In this document: positions 39,639 through 48,887 of the stretch, piece after piece
Numbering within the stretch: the first letter of the stretch is position 1
Layout of the letters: every line of letters begins with the position of its first letter
Assembly (NCBI RefSeq): GCF_000227135.1
Contig: NC_018232.1
Span: 249,324-313,323 of the forward strand
Source: Leishmania donovani
Lineage: Eukaryota > Euglenozoa > Kinetoplastea > Trypanosomatida > Trypanosomatidae
DNA: 64,000 bases
Reading direction: 5' to 3'
The notes under the pieces: model-generated
What the model was told of the DNA's origin: nothing
The model's database searches: none
What the model saw: the letters and a program-made list of their open reading frames with translations, nothing else
Position numbers and translations under genes: made by a program

Positions 39639-40921
39639 CAACACGAAGAAGTGTGTGTGTGCGAGTGGCGGTGCTGCTCGTGTACCAGTGTGTGAGTCTC
39701 CTTTCTTGTGGTTGGCTGTTGCAGAGGACAGATGCTGCTCCCTCTCGCCAGCGCTGTCTAGTTTCATGTAGTCGTGATGATGATGGGAAGGGGAGGGGAG
39801 AGGGGGCGAGGTGCTTCTGCCTCCTCGCATGGCATGTTTTATGTCGTAGCTAAAGACAAGCCTACACACACGCACATCTGCATCCCCCCCTTCTTATTCC
39901 TCTTCTTCCCCCTCCCCACCTACGCAGGGACGGTGTCATGTTGGCCGGCATAGTTGTTTTGATTCCTGTTTTCTCCGGCGGCGTTGTTGCCTCCACTCCC
40001 TCTGGATGGGGCACGACGACGATGCCGATGCAGTGCAATGGATGGGATGCGTCGGATCCTCTTTTTTGCGCAGGTGTCTGTGTGCGTTCTTTGTGGTCGT
40101 GGTTGCATGTTTCTTCATTCCTTTTCCGTTAGATTCCTCCCTGCACAGCCTCCTCCTCTTCCACCACCAACACAGCACACAGCACACATACACATACACA
40201 TACATGCACGTCTCCTTTCCTCGCATTGCCCTGTCTCTGTGTGTCGAGCGTCCGCTCGGCTACGCTGTTGCTTGTTGTTCTTATTCTTTCTAACGTGCGG
40301 TGCGATCTCTTTAGATGTGTCCGTGGAAGACAATATGGTGATGTTAATCGTTGGCGTGTTCAATCGCCCTCCCATTCTGTCCCCACTCCACAGTCACCAA
40401 TCACTTGGATCGTTAGACCTCGGATCTTCCTCTACAAGTCACCGCCCCTCGCCACCCCCTCGTCCTCGTACTCGCCTGTCTACTTGCCCGCACGGAAGGG
40501 CCCGCAGACAAGGCCCGTCGCCATGTGTCTTGCATGCATCTGCGCATGCTCCCCTTCTACGCCGGTTACGGCGGGTCCACAGCACACAGCTGCCACCCAT
40601 CCACGCACTCCTGTTCGTCCGACGCGCGCGCCTCCGCATCGATGCGTGCGCACCTATGCGCTAGTGATGTCGTGGCGTGATCCTCCCACAGCACTCGATG
40701 TGTGCTCTCCTCTCTCTCTTATCTCGAACTCACCTCAACGACAACCCGCCCACATATGCAACGCACGCACGTGCGCATACCGTCATCACGCAACAACACT
40801 CATGTGGACTACACAGATCCGCGTCTCTCTTTAGTTAGTCTCTCGCTCGCTCTTGTAGCCGTGCTTCCCCCCCCCCCAATCGCCTCTGCGCACCCACCCA
40901 GCCACCACACGTTCAGAGGCC
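39639..40921 (+). other. Intergenic region
   Basis: No gene seen. It contains CA-rich sequence at 40160-40205, a run of 11 C at 40867-40877, and assorted pyrimidine tracts. Confidence 0.6.
40900..40901 (+). promoter_or_regulatory. Predicted trans-splice acceptor AG for the 147-residue protein gene
   Basis: The C run at 40867-40877 and following C-rich sequence end in CCCAG; another AG is at 40915-40916. The ATG follows at 40922. Confidence 0.5.
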
Positions 40922-41365
40922 ATGCTTGCCAGCGCTCTTCGCCACTCCGCGGCTGAGGGCCACAGCTCGGCCGCGAGTGCTGTGGCAAAGATTTCGAACA
41001 TCGAGCGCGCCGGCGCGTACCTGCGCTTCAGCACGCTGCGCGTGCACCCACACCACGAGCCGAACTACCGCGCCCGCCCGGTGGGGTGGAAGGCTTGGAA
41101 CAGCAAGCAGTACATGGACCCCTGGGCGCCCTACCCGCTCACATCGCCGGTGCGCCATGTTGACCGCCCGTTTTCCGGCATGTGGTTCGGAATGGGCCAC
41201 TTCGCGCTGAAGAACTTCTTCGGCCCGTTGAACTGGAAATTCTGGGCGCGCGTGTCGTTCTTCGGTACTCTTGGATGGGTCTATTCCCTCAGCTCGTACG
41301 CGCTGCGCATGCACCGCAACGGCTGGGAGTGGAAGAACCGAGGCGCCGTCTTCTCCATGGATTGA
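40922..41365 (+). CDS. Small single-span membrane protein, probably mitochondrial
   Basis: The protein has 147 residues and, unlike its neighbours, no low-complexity sequence, which suggests a conserved housekeeping role. The first 35 residues (MLASALRHSAAEGHSSAASA and onward) are rich in Ala, Ser, Arg and His with almost no acids, as in a mitochondrial presequence. The middle part is Pro/Trp/Tyr-rich: VGWKAWNSKQYMDPWAPYPL. One likely membrane helix lies near residues 107-127, FWARVSFFGTLGWVYSLSSYAL, followed by a basic C-terminal tail. This layout resembles accessory subunits of respiratory-chain or ATP-synthase complexes in trypanosomatids, but I cannot name the subunit. Confidence 0.85.
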   Translation: MLASALRHSAAEGHSSAASAVAKISNIERAGAYLRFSTLRVHPHHEPNYRARPVGWKAWNSKQYMDPWAPYPLTSPVRHVDRPFSGMWFGMGHFALKNFFGPLNWKFWARVSFFGTLGWVYSLSSYALRMHRNGWEWKNRGAVFSMD

Positions 41366-41592
41366 GAAGTCGCGGCCACGCATATATGTATATGTGTGTG
41401 TGCGCGCGCTCCTCCTCAGGGCCTCTCCTGAAGAGGCTGTTCGGCCTTCATATCGCCATCCTCAGCGGTGGCGGTGGGCGCCTCCCTTCGGGCGTGACGG
41501 TGCGCTGGCGCGAAGAGGCAGAACAGTAGAAACAATAGGGAGCAGTGGCGGTGCGTGCCTGTGAGGTGAGGTGCGGCATGGAAAGATCCATT

Positions 41593-41621
41593 GGTGTGTG
41601 TGTGTGTGGGGGGGGGGGGGG
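41593..41621. repeat. (GT)n followed by 14 consecutive G
   Basis: A GT run passes directly into G14 (41608-41621). The G run could form intermolecular or parallel quadruplex structures, and its exact length is probably uncertain in the assembly. Confidence 0.85.
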
Positions 41622-43511
41622 TATCAGCACTTGTCGGTGAGTCCTTCGCATGGAAGTCGGATGGACAGCCCATGTGCGAGAGAAGGACCCACGACCCATG
41701 TGCGCCACCCACCCACCACCTGCCACCACCACGACCACCTTCTGCAGCCGCATCTTCGCCTCTGCTGCGTCGTCTTATCACTTTCCTTTCTTGCTCGTTT
41801 CTTGCTAGTAGTCGGACATGTATGCACCACCGCATGCCCCACCCCCTTCGCTCTTCCCCGTATCTCTGTCTTTGGCAAGGGGAAGCGGGTTGAAGAGTTC
41901 CTTGGAGGCGGTCGGGAGGGGAGAGTGTGTGCGTGCGTGCAGTTGTGGCGTTGAATGAGGCGGCGCGGAAGAGGGAGGGGGAGGGTGCACATGGCCGTGT
42001 GTGAGACCTGGAGCACAGCATTCCCAGACGTGGCAACGACAGGGTGTGTTGAGAAGATGAGTAGCGGAAGGCGGAAGCGCCTCTGTATGTGTGCGTCTCC
42101 CGCGACACCCTGCTTTGCATACACACGCACACGGCCCTCCCCGTGCCCACACGCTTCGCTCATCACGCCACGCCACTTCCTCACTCGCCCACTGCGTAGT
42201 CGAACGCGCAACAGGAAAACGCGTGTGTGTGTGTGTGCGTCATCAAATTCTTTTCTTCTGTGTTTTGTGTTTTCACGTAGCTTAAAGTTCTGAGAAGGAC
42301 TCGGAAACTGCAAGAGCACATGCGTGTGTGTGTATGTGTATTGTGCGTTGTTTTCGCGGATCCTCGTCCTTGATGCGTGGCCGTGCGCGCGTCGGTGGGG
42401 CAGTGTGCTTGTGCAGACGTGTATGCGTGTGTGTGTGTGTGTGTGTGTGTGTAGGTAGTTTTCTGTATTTCCATCTTCGTTGTGCGTCTGCCCAGTGCTT
42501 TCACCGACCCACCTCGCACGCCTCCTCCTCCGTCTCTCCGTGCGTCCCCCTCCTCCTCCCCCACCGGACCTGCCCCTTTAGACCGCGTGGATACACGCAT
42601 GCGCATAATACCCAAGCGTGCGCGTTGTCCGCCCCGTGTCCCCAGGCGGTTCGATAAAGAGTGGCAGAGGCAGAGGGAGAGGGAGAGATCGCCAAGCGGG
42701 TCGGTGTGCGAGCTCGTCGGCCTCCCCCTGTATGCTGCGCCTCGTCCACAAGAAGTCAAACCCCAGTCGGGAAAAAGAAAACCAAACGGACCGGAGAGAA
42801 GGATGCGCCTCACATGCGTACACGCGCATCCGTGTGCGTGCTTGCACTCGTCGCGCGACCGTGCGCAGGGTGGATCGCGGCGGCTGTCAGGGGCGGCACA
42901 CACTCACACAGACACGCGTGCGCACCAGACGAGAACGAATGCAGCGGACGTCCGACAGCTGATCAGGTCGAAGAAGGCGCTGTCGCCGCGCGCCGCGCCC
43001 TCTTTTATCCCTTTGAAACCCGCTGCAGAACGCGCATGTCCCTGCTTGTCCGCATGCTCGTCTCGCCTCGTGGATAAGGATGGGCACTGCGCATGTGAAG
43101 CTCGCTCTCTCTTCGCCCAGCCTAATCGATCTGTCGTCCTTCCTTCTGCGCTCTTCTCGCACGCTCAGGCTCCGTGCCCCCCCCCCCCTACCGTTGAAGC
43201 GCTGTCTTGCTGCAACACATCAACCACACGCATCGATTTTAACGCTAGAGAACGTGGTTCATCAGCAGACCGCTGTCTCCTCCGCCTCCTCCTCCCACCC
43301 CACCCCACCCCACCCTCTCCACGTCGTGTGCCGTGTGTTCTCACATCGCTTCTGCCGCCGTCGTTGCTGTCGCTGCCGTTGGCTCTTTGTTGCCGACCTC
43401 TCCCCGGTTATCGCCGCCTTTGCGGGGCGGCGGCGGCGGCGGGCGGAAGAGAGACGAAGGCCCAAGCGTATGCATCATCGGCGGCTTGCGCGCCCGCCCT
43501 TTGTGCTTGGC

Positions 43512-43513
43512 AG
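43512..43513 (+). promoter_or_regulatory. Predicted trans-splice acceptor AG for the p32/MAM33-family gene
   Basis: GCCCGCCCTTTGTGCTTGGCAG lies 23 nt before the ATG at 43536. The pyrimidine tract is weak. Stronger tracts occur upstream (43170-43190 and 43270-43320), and using them would place other in-frame ATGs first (43470). Confidence 0.4.
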
Positions 43514-43535
43514 AGATTCCCGTGTGCGCTTGTGC

Positions 43536-44702
43536 ATGATGTTGCGTCGCGCGCTCCCATGTTGCGCCGCCGCGCCTCTTCGATACGCTGCCTCCACACT
43601 GTGTTTCCCTCGCTCAAGACGTGGTGTGGGCCCAGCCTTCAGCAGCAGCAACCGTCTCTCGCACATGACGCGGGCGTACGCCACCACGACCCCGCCGCCG
43701 GCAGGCAATCACGATGGCGCGGCTGACGAGGATGCGCACATGACGGATGACGGCGATGTTGACGCTGCCGCCGCCGATCGCCACCACGCTCCGACGCTTC
43801 GCAGCGCCCTGCCGCCGAGCGCCGCGGAGCTGCCGGAGGAGTCGTTCCTTAAATGCATCGACAAGGAAATCTTCGACGAGAAGGTGCGGCTGGACAAAGA
43901 GGATGGCCCGCCGCCAGTGCCGACGGGGTGGACGATGCATCACACGGAGGGCACCAGCTTCATCTACGGACGTCGGCTGTGGATGCCGCCGCCGCCATCA
44001 TCCTCCTCCTCGTCGCCAAGCACGTGGAGTGGAGAGGCCGAGGCGCGGCGCGGCGATGCCGGAGACAGCTCTACCCAAGAGAGCAGAGGAAAGCAGCAGC
44101 AGCGGCAGGAGCGGGAGGTGAAGCCGACCCCGTGGGCCATGGAGCGGCACTTCTTGCGCATCCAGCTTACCTCCCGTGATGCCTCGCTCGACCCTGAGTG
44201 CGACGTGCGCGGCGAACACTTCCCTTTCTCCTTCTTTGTTCAACGCGTTTTCCCTGAAGAAGGCGAGGAGGGGAACGGTGCGGGGGTGACGGGCCGCAGC
44301 AGTGGCGAGCAGGGCGCCGCCGCCAACAGTCAGGACGCTCTCCACGGGGATTCGTTCGAGGAGCACACTTTCTACCACAACAGCATCGAGGCTCGCTGCG
44401 ACGTCGTTGATGGGGAGCTGATTGTCGACGGCTTGGTCTACCACGGCCCTCCTCCTCCCACGTCCCACCCGCCGTCCTCGTCCGGTACCCCACAGCCGCG
44501 GTACACGAACCCGTTCGGCGGCTACCCGGGGCCAAACCTGGATGAGGTGGAAGAGGAGGTCCTCGATGGCATTCAAAGCTGGCTGGCCGAGCGCGGCGTT
44601 GACGACCAGCTCGGCGAATTTGTTGGGCAGTACTCTATATGGGTGGAGCAGGCGGAGTACGAGCGGTGGCTGCAGCAGCTGCGTGACTACGTGGCGGCCT
44701 GA
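43536..44702 (+). CDS. p32/MAM33/p22-family mitochondrial protein
   Basis: Member of the mitochondrial glycoprotein family (human p32/gC1qBP, yeast Mam33, trypanosome p22), acidic matrix proteins that assemble into doughnut-shaped trimers. In Trypanosoma brucei p22 assists RNA editing. With the chosen start the protein has 388 residues, against about 280 in human. Residues 1-45, MMLRRALPCCAAAPLRYAAS and onward, form a basic presequence for mitochondrial import. Family features are EESFLKCIDKEIFDEKVRLD, a central beta-sheet region (FPFSFFVQRVFP, HTFYHNSIEARCDVVDGELI), and the closing helices from about residue 335: LDEVEEEVLDGIQSWLAERG, then EYERWLQQLRDYV. Low-complexity insertions explain the extra length. 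In-frame ATGs at 43080 and 43470 would lengthen the N terminus but would bury the presequence. Confidence 0.85.
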   Translation: MMLRRALPCCAAAPLRYAASTLCFPRSRRGVGPAFSSSNRLSHMTRAYATTTPPPAGNHDGAADEDAHMTDDGDVDAAAADRHHAPTLRSALPPSAAELPEESFLKCIDKEIFDEKVRLDKEDGPPPVPTGWTMHHTEGTSFIYGRRLWMPPPPSSSSSSPSTWSGEAEARRGDAGDSSTQESRGKQQQRQEREVKPTPWAMERHFLRIQLTSRDASLDPECDVRGEHFPFSFFVQRVFPEEGEEGNGAGVTGRSSGEQGAAANSQDALHGDSFEEHTFYHNSIEARCDVVDGELIVDGLVYHGPPPPTSHPPSSSGTPQPRYTNPFGGYPGPNLDEVEEEVLDGIQSWLAERGVDDQLGEFVGQYSIWVEQAEYERWLQQLRDYVAA

Positions 44703-45303
44703 AAGGGATCACGAGAAGAAGCATACCAAAGGAACGAGTAGCTGATGGGGCGAAGAGGGTAGCGGGAGATGAGTGGGTCGATGCGGATCGTTGGCGGAGA
44801 ATCCGCCTGTCGGCGTCGCCAGTGTAGCCGTTTTTCGGCTCTCTCTCGGCCCGCTCGCCTTCTCTCGCCACCTTCGGTTGCCTCACGTGCTTGTTCGAGG
44901 AAGGAAGGCGGACGGGCGGGCGGAAGCGAGTCGGTGACGGCCGCATGTGCGTGTCTCGCACGCGCGGGTGTGTTTGCGAGACTGGATAGAGCAAATGTGC
45001 GAGGCACAGACACAGCCCTTCCACCACCCCACTCCACCCTCCTCGTCCAACGCTTGATGGACAGGCACTGAGAAAGACCCCTGCGTGGCTCCTCATGTGT
45101 TCACGCGCGAGTACATGTGCCCGCTTCAGACGCAGGCAAATCTCACGGCAATATGCGCTTCCTCTCTCTCTACCCCCCCCCTCCTCACTCTCCACATCTC
45201 TAGTGTCCGCGGTAATCGCACCCATACGCGCATCCCACGTTTTCGTCATCGGCCCTACCACTGTCCGCCTCATAGCAGCAGCAGAAGCCCTGCCACTCCA
45301 CCG
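44703..45303 (+). other. Intergenic region
   Basis: No gene seen. It is GC-rich sequence ending in a clear pyrimidine tract (about 45158-45201) that precedes the MYND-protein gene. Confidence 0.6.
45202..45203 (+). promoter_or_regulatory. Predicted trans-splice acceptor AG for the MYND-protein gene
   Basis: The C/T tract 45158-45201 ends in CATCTCTAG. The first ATG afterwards is 45304, which supports that start over the open sequence upstream. Confidence 0.65.
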
Positions 45304-46632
45304 ATGCCGCCACACGCCGCAGCACTGCCGCCGCCGCCGCGACCGGACCCAGTCACTTTGGACCAGGTCTTCGCCCAGCTCACCGCCGTGGATGTGGCGT
45401 ACGACGCCAAGGCGTATCACCTCGTCGCTCTCAACACGGTGGCCTTCCACCCGTCCGTGAAGCTCTTCCTCTTCGAAGAACCAGCGGCAGCAGCAGCTTC
45501 GTCGTCGTCGACGGAGAGCCCAGATGCGCGCTCCACATCCTCGTCGCCACCGGCGGCAGCGGTGCTCAACAAGCTACGCCGCGAGAAGCTGCTCAAGAAC
45601 GTCGCCTTCATGCTGGCGCAGCGGAACAACGCCGTGTGTCACGAATGCAGGTGGGAGACGGTGTCGCTGCTCGGGGAGCTGTGCCGTATGGAGAGTGCGC
45701 ACAGCGGGGTGCCAACGTCGGCGCTGGGGCAACTGGAGGCGAAGCTCAACAACTACGCCAAGGAGAACCTTGAATACCTGGCGCAGCTGCCATGGTTTCT
45801 GCCTGTCATCGACAGTATCATCAAGGCCGGTGGCGGTACCTTAGACGACGATGCCAATGGCGACGCGAGCGTAGCTGCAGCGGCGGCGAAGAAAGCGCGA
45901 CAGCAAGGCGAGAGCAGCGCCTCCGCTGCTGCCTCCTCCTCGCGCTCAGCTCTCAAGGAGAAGCTGATGGCGCGTGAGGCCGGCCGCAACAGTCGCGGCG
46001 GCGCAGACAGCGATAACGGCAACGGGCCGGAGGCCGAAGAGGAGGACGAGGACGTCGTGATCGCGCTGCTCGACATTCGCCGTGCCCTTCCCACGTGTCA
46101 CCGTGTCAGCGGCAGCGGCAGAAGCACCGACAGCGCAGATGTGGTGTTCGAGTGGTCAGCCGCGAATGTCGAGCAGGCGCGTGACCTCATGTTCGTCGAC
46201 GCCTCGACCTCGATGTTGCACCTTATCCCCAGCGTGGCCCGCGGCTGCAGCGATGTCTGTGCCCAATGCCAGAAGCGGGTACCGGCGGCATCCACATCCG
46301 CCGCCGCCCCGCTGCTCCGCTGCAGCAGCTGCAAGGCTGTGTATTACTGCTCCGCCGAGTGCCAGAAGACGCACTGGACGACGGTTCATCGAACGCCGTG
46401 CCGGGCGTACAAGGAGCGATGCGACAAGATCCTCGAGCAGTATTACAGCACCAGCACGGCCAGTGGAAAGAAGAAGGGCCTCAAGACGAGCGAGGTCGTC
46501 ATCCTCGAGGTGCCGCTGGAGCCGAGCCTGTTCTTCGAGACTCGCCGCTACCTCTACGACCACCGCGATGAGTCCTTCGCGCACGTCGACTACTCGGACT
46601 ACTTTATGAAGTACACCGTGCGGGGGTCGTAG
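45304..46632 (+). CDS. MYND zinc-finger protein
   Basis: The protein has 442 residues. The MYND-type zinc finger, a protein-interaction module binding two zinc ions, lies at about residues 319-370. Its ligands are CAQC (Cys319, Cys322), then CSSCKAVYYCSAEC, then HRTPC, giving seven Cys and one His in the usual order. The N-terminal part (DPVTLDQVFAQLTAVDVAYD and onward) is helical and may be a second folded domain. The middle is low complexity and acidic (EAEEEDEDVVIALLDIRRAL). The region after the finger ends with FFETRRYLYDHRDESFAHVD. No SET domain is seen, so this is not an obvious lysine methyltransferase. The partner is unknown. Confidence 0.88.
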   Translation: MPPHAAALPPPPRPDPVTLDQVFAQLTAVDVAYDAKAYHLVALNTVAFHPSVKLFLFEEPAAAAASSSSTESPDARSTSSSPPAAAVLNKLRREKLLKNVAFMLAQRNNAVCHECRWETVSLLGELCRMESAHSGVPTSALGQLEAKLNNYAKENLEYLAQLPWFLPVIDSIIKAGGGTLDDDANGDASVAAAAAKKARQQGESSASAAASSSRSALKEKLMAREAGRNSRGGADSDNGNGPEAEEEDEDVVIALLDIRRALPTCHRVSGSGRSTDSADVVFEWSAANVEQARDLMFVDASTSMLHLIPSVARGCSDVCAQCQKRVPAASTSAAAPLLRCSSCKAVYYCSAECQKTHWTTVHRTPCRAYKERCDKILEQYYSTSTASGKKKGLKTSEVVILEVPLEPSLFFETRRYLYDHRDESFAHVDYSDYFMKYTVRGS

Positions 46633-47386
46633 CGAAGCTCAGGCATTAGTGCATGGACGTGTTTGGTGGCCATTCATGAGCGCCCCACAGCGTTGTTCTT
46701 CTCTCGTGTAATACGACTAATATGTGTGTGTGTGTGTGTGTGTGTTTGTGGCAGCAGCAGCTGAATAGCAACAGGAGGAGCAGTGAGGGCGAGAAGCGCG
46801 GAGAGAATCTGCACGTGTGCGTGCGGAGTGGACTTGGGTGGGGAGGTAGAGCGGGGGTCTGGGTCGGTGGGTCGCACCCTCCTCCCTACCCACCCCCTCC
46901 CCTCCTCAGCCACCGCGAAGGTGCGCTGCCCCACGTTTGCTGTGCCGCGCAACACAGGCACGCCTTCCAGCGCACCCTTTGGATGCAGAGCATGCACTAA
47001 GATATAAAAGGGTGGATGCGTGGTGTATATGTGGTGCAGTGGCGCGCTCAGCATCGAAGGAGCGAAGCGCACGCCAAGCCTACCAAGGAAGTCGCAAGTG
47101 AGAAAGAATCTGAGAGCGAAGCGATGGCACGCGTGTGTCGTTGTCGTTGTTGTGCTGTCGATGGACACACATCGCGACGCATGTGGGTGCCGAGTGCGTG
47201 CGAGTCCACCGAAAACGCTTTCTGTCCACCGCTCCCTCTCGTCCACGCTGCTCCCGTGTAGGGACGAGGTGCATGTGTATCACCGCCGTGCGCTTCTAGC
47301 ACGCGCGCACCATTTTCTCTGCATGCGCCTCCGTGAACATGCCGCGCTCCACCTCCTCCCTCCTCTCTCCTCACTCTTCGCGTACA

Positions 47387-47388
47387 AG
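47387..47388 (+). promoter_or_regulatory. Predicted trans-splice acceptor AG for SFT2
   Basis: The C/T tract 47348-47379 is followed by CGCGTACAAG. Using this site leaves an upstream ATG in the leader (47395). Confidence 0.55.
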
Positions 47389-47394
47389 CCCATT

Positions 47395-47421
47395 ATGGTA
47401 AATCAGCCCGAGAACGCGTGA
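47395..47421 (+). promoter_or_regulatory. Upstream ORF of 8 codons before SFT2
   Basis: ATG at 47395 opens an eight-codon frame (MVNQPENA) ending in TGA at 47419-47421, which is 13 nt before the SFT2 ATG and in a different frame. If the splice acceptor at 47387-47388 is used, ribosomes meet this ATG first, so it may reduce SFT2 translation. Confidence 0.5.
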
Positions 47422-47434
47422 GAAAGAGAAAGGC

Positions 47435-47926
47435 ATGGATAAGCTTACCTCCATCATCAGCGTCACGACCAGCGGCGGGCTGGACGGGGCGGAAGGGACG
47501 GACAGCCAGGAAAGCCTCTGCCCATCGCTCACCTTCAAGCAGCGTGTGCAGGGCTGCGTCGGGTGCGCCGCGCTCGGCATTCTATTCTTCGTTCTCAGCT
47601 GGGTGACTGTGTTCCTTGGCGACTACGTCTTCTTCGGTGTCCTCTTTACCCTCGGCAGTCTCATGTGCCTCGGCGGCACCCTCTTCCTTGCAGGGCCGGC
47701 CCGCCAGTTCAAGAGCATGTTCAACGAGGGTCGCTGGATCGCATCGACGGTGTACATCATCACAATGGTGCTCACCCTCCTCTGCGCCGTGCTCTTGCAC
47801 AGCGGCCTCCTTACAATTCTCATGAGCATCATCCAGCTCTTGGCACTCGCGTGGTATATCCTCTCGTACATCCCGTTCGCGCGCGATATTGTGAAGGGCG
47901 CCTTCTCTCGTCTCATGAACCGCTGA
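47435..47926 (+). CDS. SFT2: SFT2/GOT1-family vesicle transport membrane protein
   Basis: Small Golgi membrane protein of 163 residues, the usual size for the family. Sft2 helps vesicles fuse with the Golgi in endosome-to-Golgi transport. Four hydrophobic segments are visible: CVGCAALGILFFVLSWVTVF, YVFFGVLFTLGSLMCLGGTL, TVYIITMVLTLLCAVLL and LTILMSIIQLLALAWYILSY. Between the second and third is the conserved loop AGPARQFKSMFNEGRWIAS, which matches the family GP-x-Q-x3-M pattern. The N terminus is short and cytosolic, with LTFKQRVQG just before the first helix. The C terminus ends in a basic PFARDIVKGAFSRLMNR tail. The protein contains no low-complexity sequence. Identification rests on the four-helix layout and this loop. 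Confidence 0.9.
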   Translation: MDKLTSIISVTTSGGLDGAEGTDSQESLCPSLTFKQRVQGCVGCAALGILFFVLSWVTVFLGDYVFFGVLFTLGSLMCLGGTLFLAGPARQFKSMFNEGRWIASTVYIITMVLTLLCAVLLHSGLLTILMSIIQLLALAWYILSYIPFARDIVKGAFSRLMNR

Positions 47927-48596
47927 GTTTTGCAGGGTGGCCTGGAGTAGGGCGGGAGAGCCCGATCAAGCAGGAGAAGGACTCGGACGGCATGGTGGAG
48001 CGTGAGAGAAGGCAGGCGGGCAGCCGGATGCGACGCCACACGCGCTTCTGTTTTACCGGTGAAAGGGCTGACCGTCCTTGAAGCGCTGGCGGGCTCCTCC
48101 GATCCCGTGCCCATCACTCGTTGCACCATGTGTGTCCCCCCTCCCTCTCCTCGTCCCCTGCCGTGGTACTGTTATGGACGCTCACACGCATCTGCAGAGA
48201 GAACGTGAGAGGTCCAGGCGCGCGCGCAAGGAGGAGGAGGAGGAGGAGGAGGGAGGGCGGCGCACGTGTGTGCAGTGGCCCCCTAGATAAGCGTCCGGGC
48301 GGATGCTGTACACGTCCTTGCTTTGAATTTTGCTGTTGCTCTGTGGTTGCTTGTGTGTTTCAGTGGTGATGCACCCTTACTGCTCTGCGCCACGCACCTT
48401 TTACTGTTATCTTTCCTCTCTCTTTCTTCATGCTTATCGGGGCCTGCGGTGCCTCACCTCTCAAGCCACCGCGCTTGGCTGCGCGTGAGCACGAGTCGAG
48501 CGTGCACATCTGCGGTCACAACGACGACGGCCGCGGGAAAGGCGGAAACGGGCCTCAACGGGTGCTTGTGAGCATTGCCAGGCATCGGTGTCGCAT

Positions 48597-48630
48597 GGAT
48601 CGAGCGCGCATGCACATGCGCGCTCGATCC
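48597..48630. repeat. Perfect palindrome, 16-bp arms with 2-nt spacer
   Basis: GGATCGAGCGCGCATG (48597-48612) and its exact reverse complement CATGCGCGCTCGATCC (48615-48630) are separated by only CA. In RNA this gives a long hairpin whose tip would open slightly. It lies about 670 nt past the SFT2 stop and upstream of the SYO1-like gene's splice acceptor, so it probably belongs to the SFT2 3' UTR. Confidence 0.95.
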
Positions 48631-48811
48631 CCAGCCATGTCTATCCGTGAGGAGAAGGAGCATTCACTGTGCATGCATGTACGATTTCTTCGTTCCGCCA
48701 CTGGGCTGTGCTATATCCGTTTAGCCTTCTCTCTCTGCCTCTCTCTCTCTATCTCGGTTCTCAACGCACCATCTGCCCTTTCCCCCTTCCTAACCACTCC
48801 TTGTACTCCAC

Positions 48812-48813
48812 AG
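48812..48813 (+). promoter_or_regulatory. Predicted trans-splice acceptor AG for the SYO1-like gene
   Basis: The pyrimidine-rich stretch 48723-48808 ends in CTCCACAG. The next ATG is 48888, giving a leader of about 74 nt with no upstream ATG. Confidence 0.65.
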
Positions 48814-48887
48814 GGACAACCCCCGTGACAAGCAGACACGCACACACACAAACACAGACACACGCACACCGAGAAGCACGACGAAGG

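Larger units (their letters stand above)
41366..43535 (+). other. Intergenic region, possible degenerate retroposon
   Basis: No convincing gene. It holds (GT)n followed by a run of 14 G (41593-41621), a long (GT)n at 42427-42453, and GA-rich sequence near 42660-42690. The non-repetitive stretch about 41625-42210 could be a SIDER-type degenerate retroposon; see findings. Confidence 0.5.
46633..47434 (+). other. Intergenic region
   Basis: No main gene seen. It contains (GT)n at about 46722-46745, C-rich tracts near 46870-46900, and the pyrimidine tract 47348-47379 upstream of SFT2. A very short upstream ORF is listed separately. Confidence 0.6.
47927..48887 (+). other. Intergenic region
   Basis: No gene seen. 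It contains a (GGA)n purine tract at about 48229-48256, a perfect palindrome at 48597-48630 and a long pyrimidine tract (48723-48811) before the next gene. Confidence 0.6.

Noticed and set aside
42640..42670. GGTTCGA motif resembling a tRNA B box
   Set aside because: The following bases do not fit the B-box consensus, and no cloverleaf stems could be drawn around it.
43080..43535. Longer N terminus for the p32/MAM33-family protein from ATG 43080 or 43470
   Set aside because: The extra sequence is low complexity and would bury the clear mitochondrial presequence starting at 43536. The 43470 start remains a weaker alternative.
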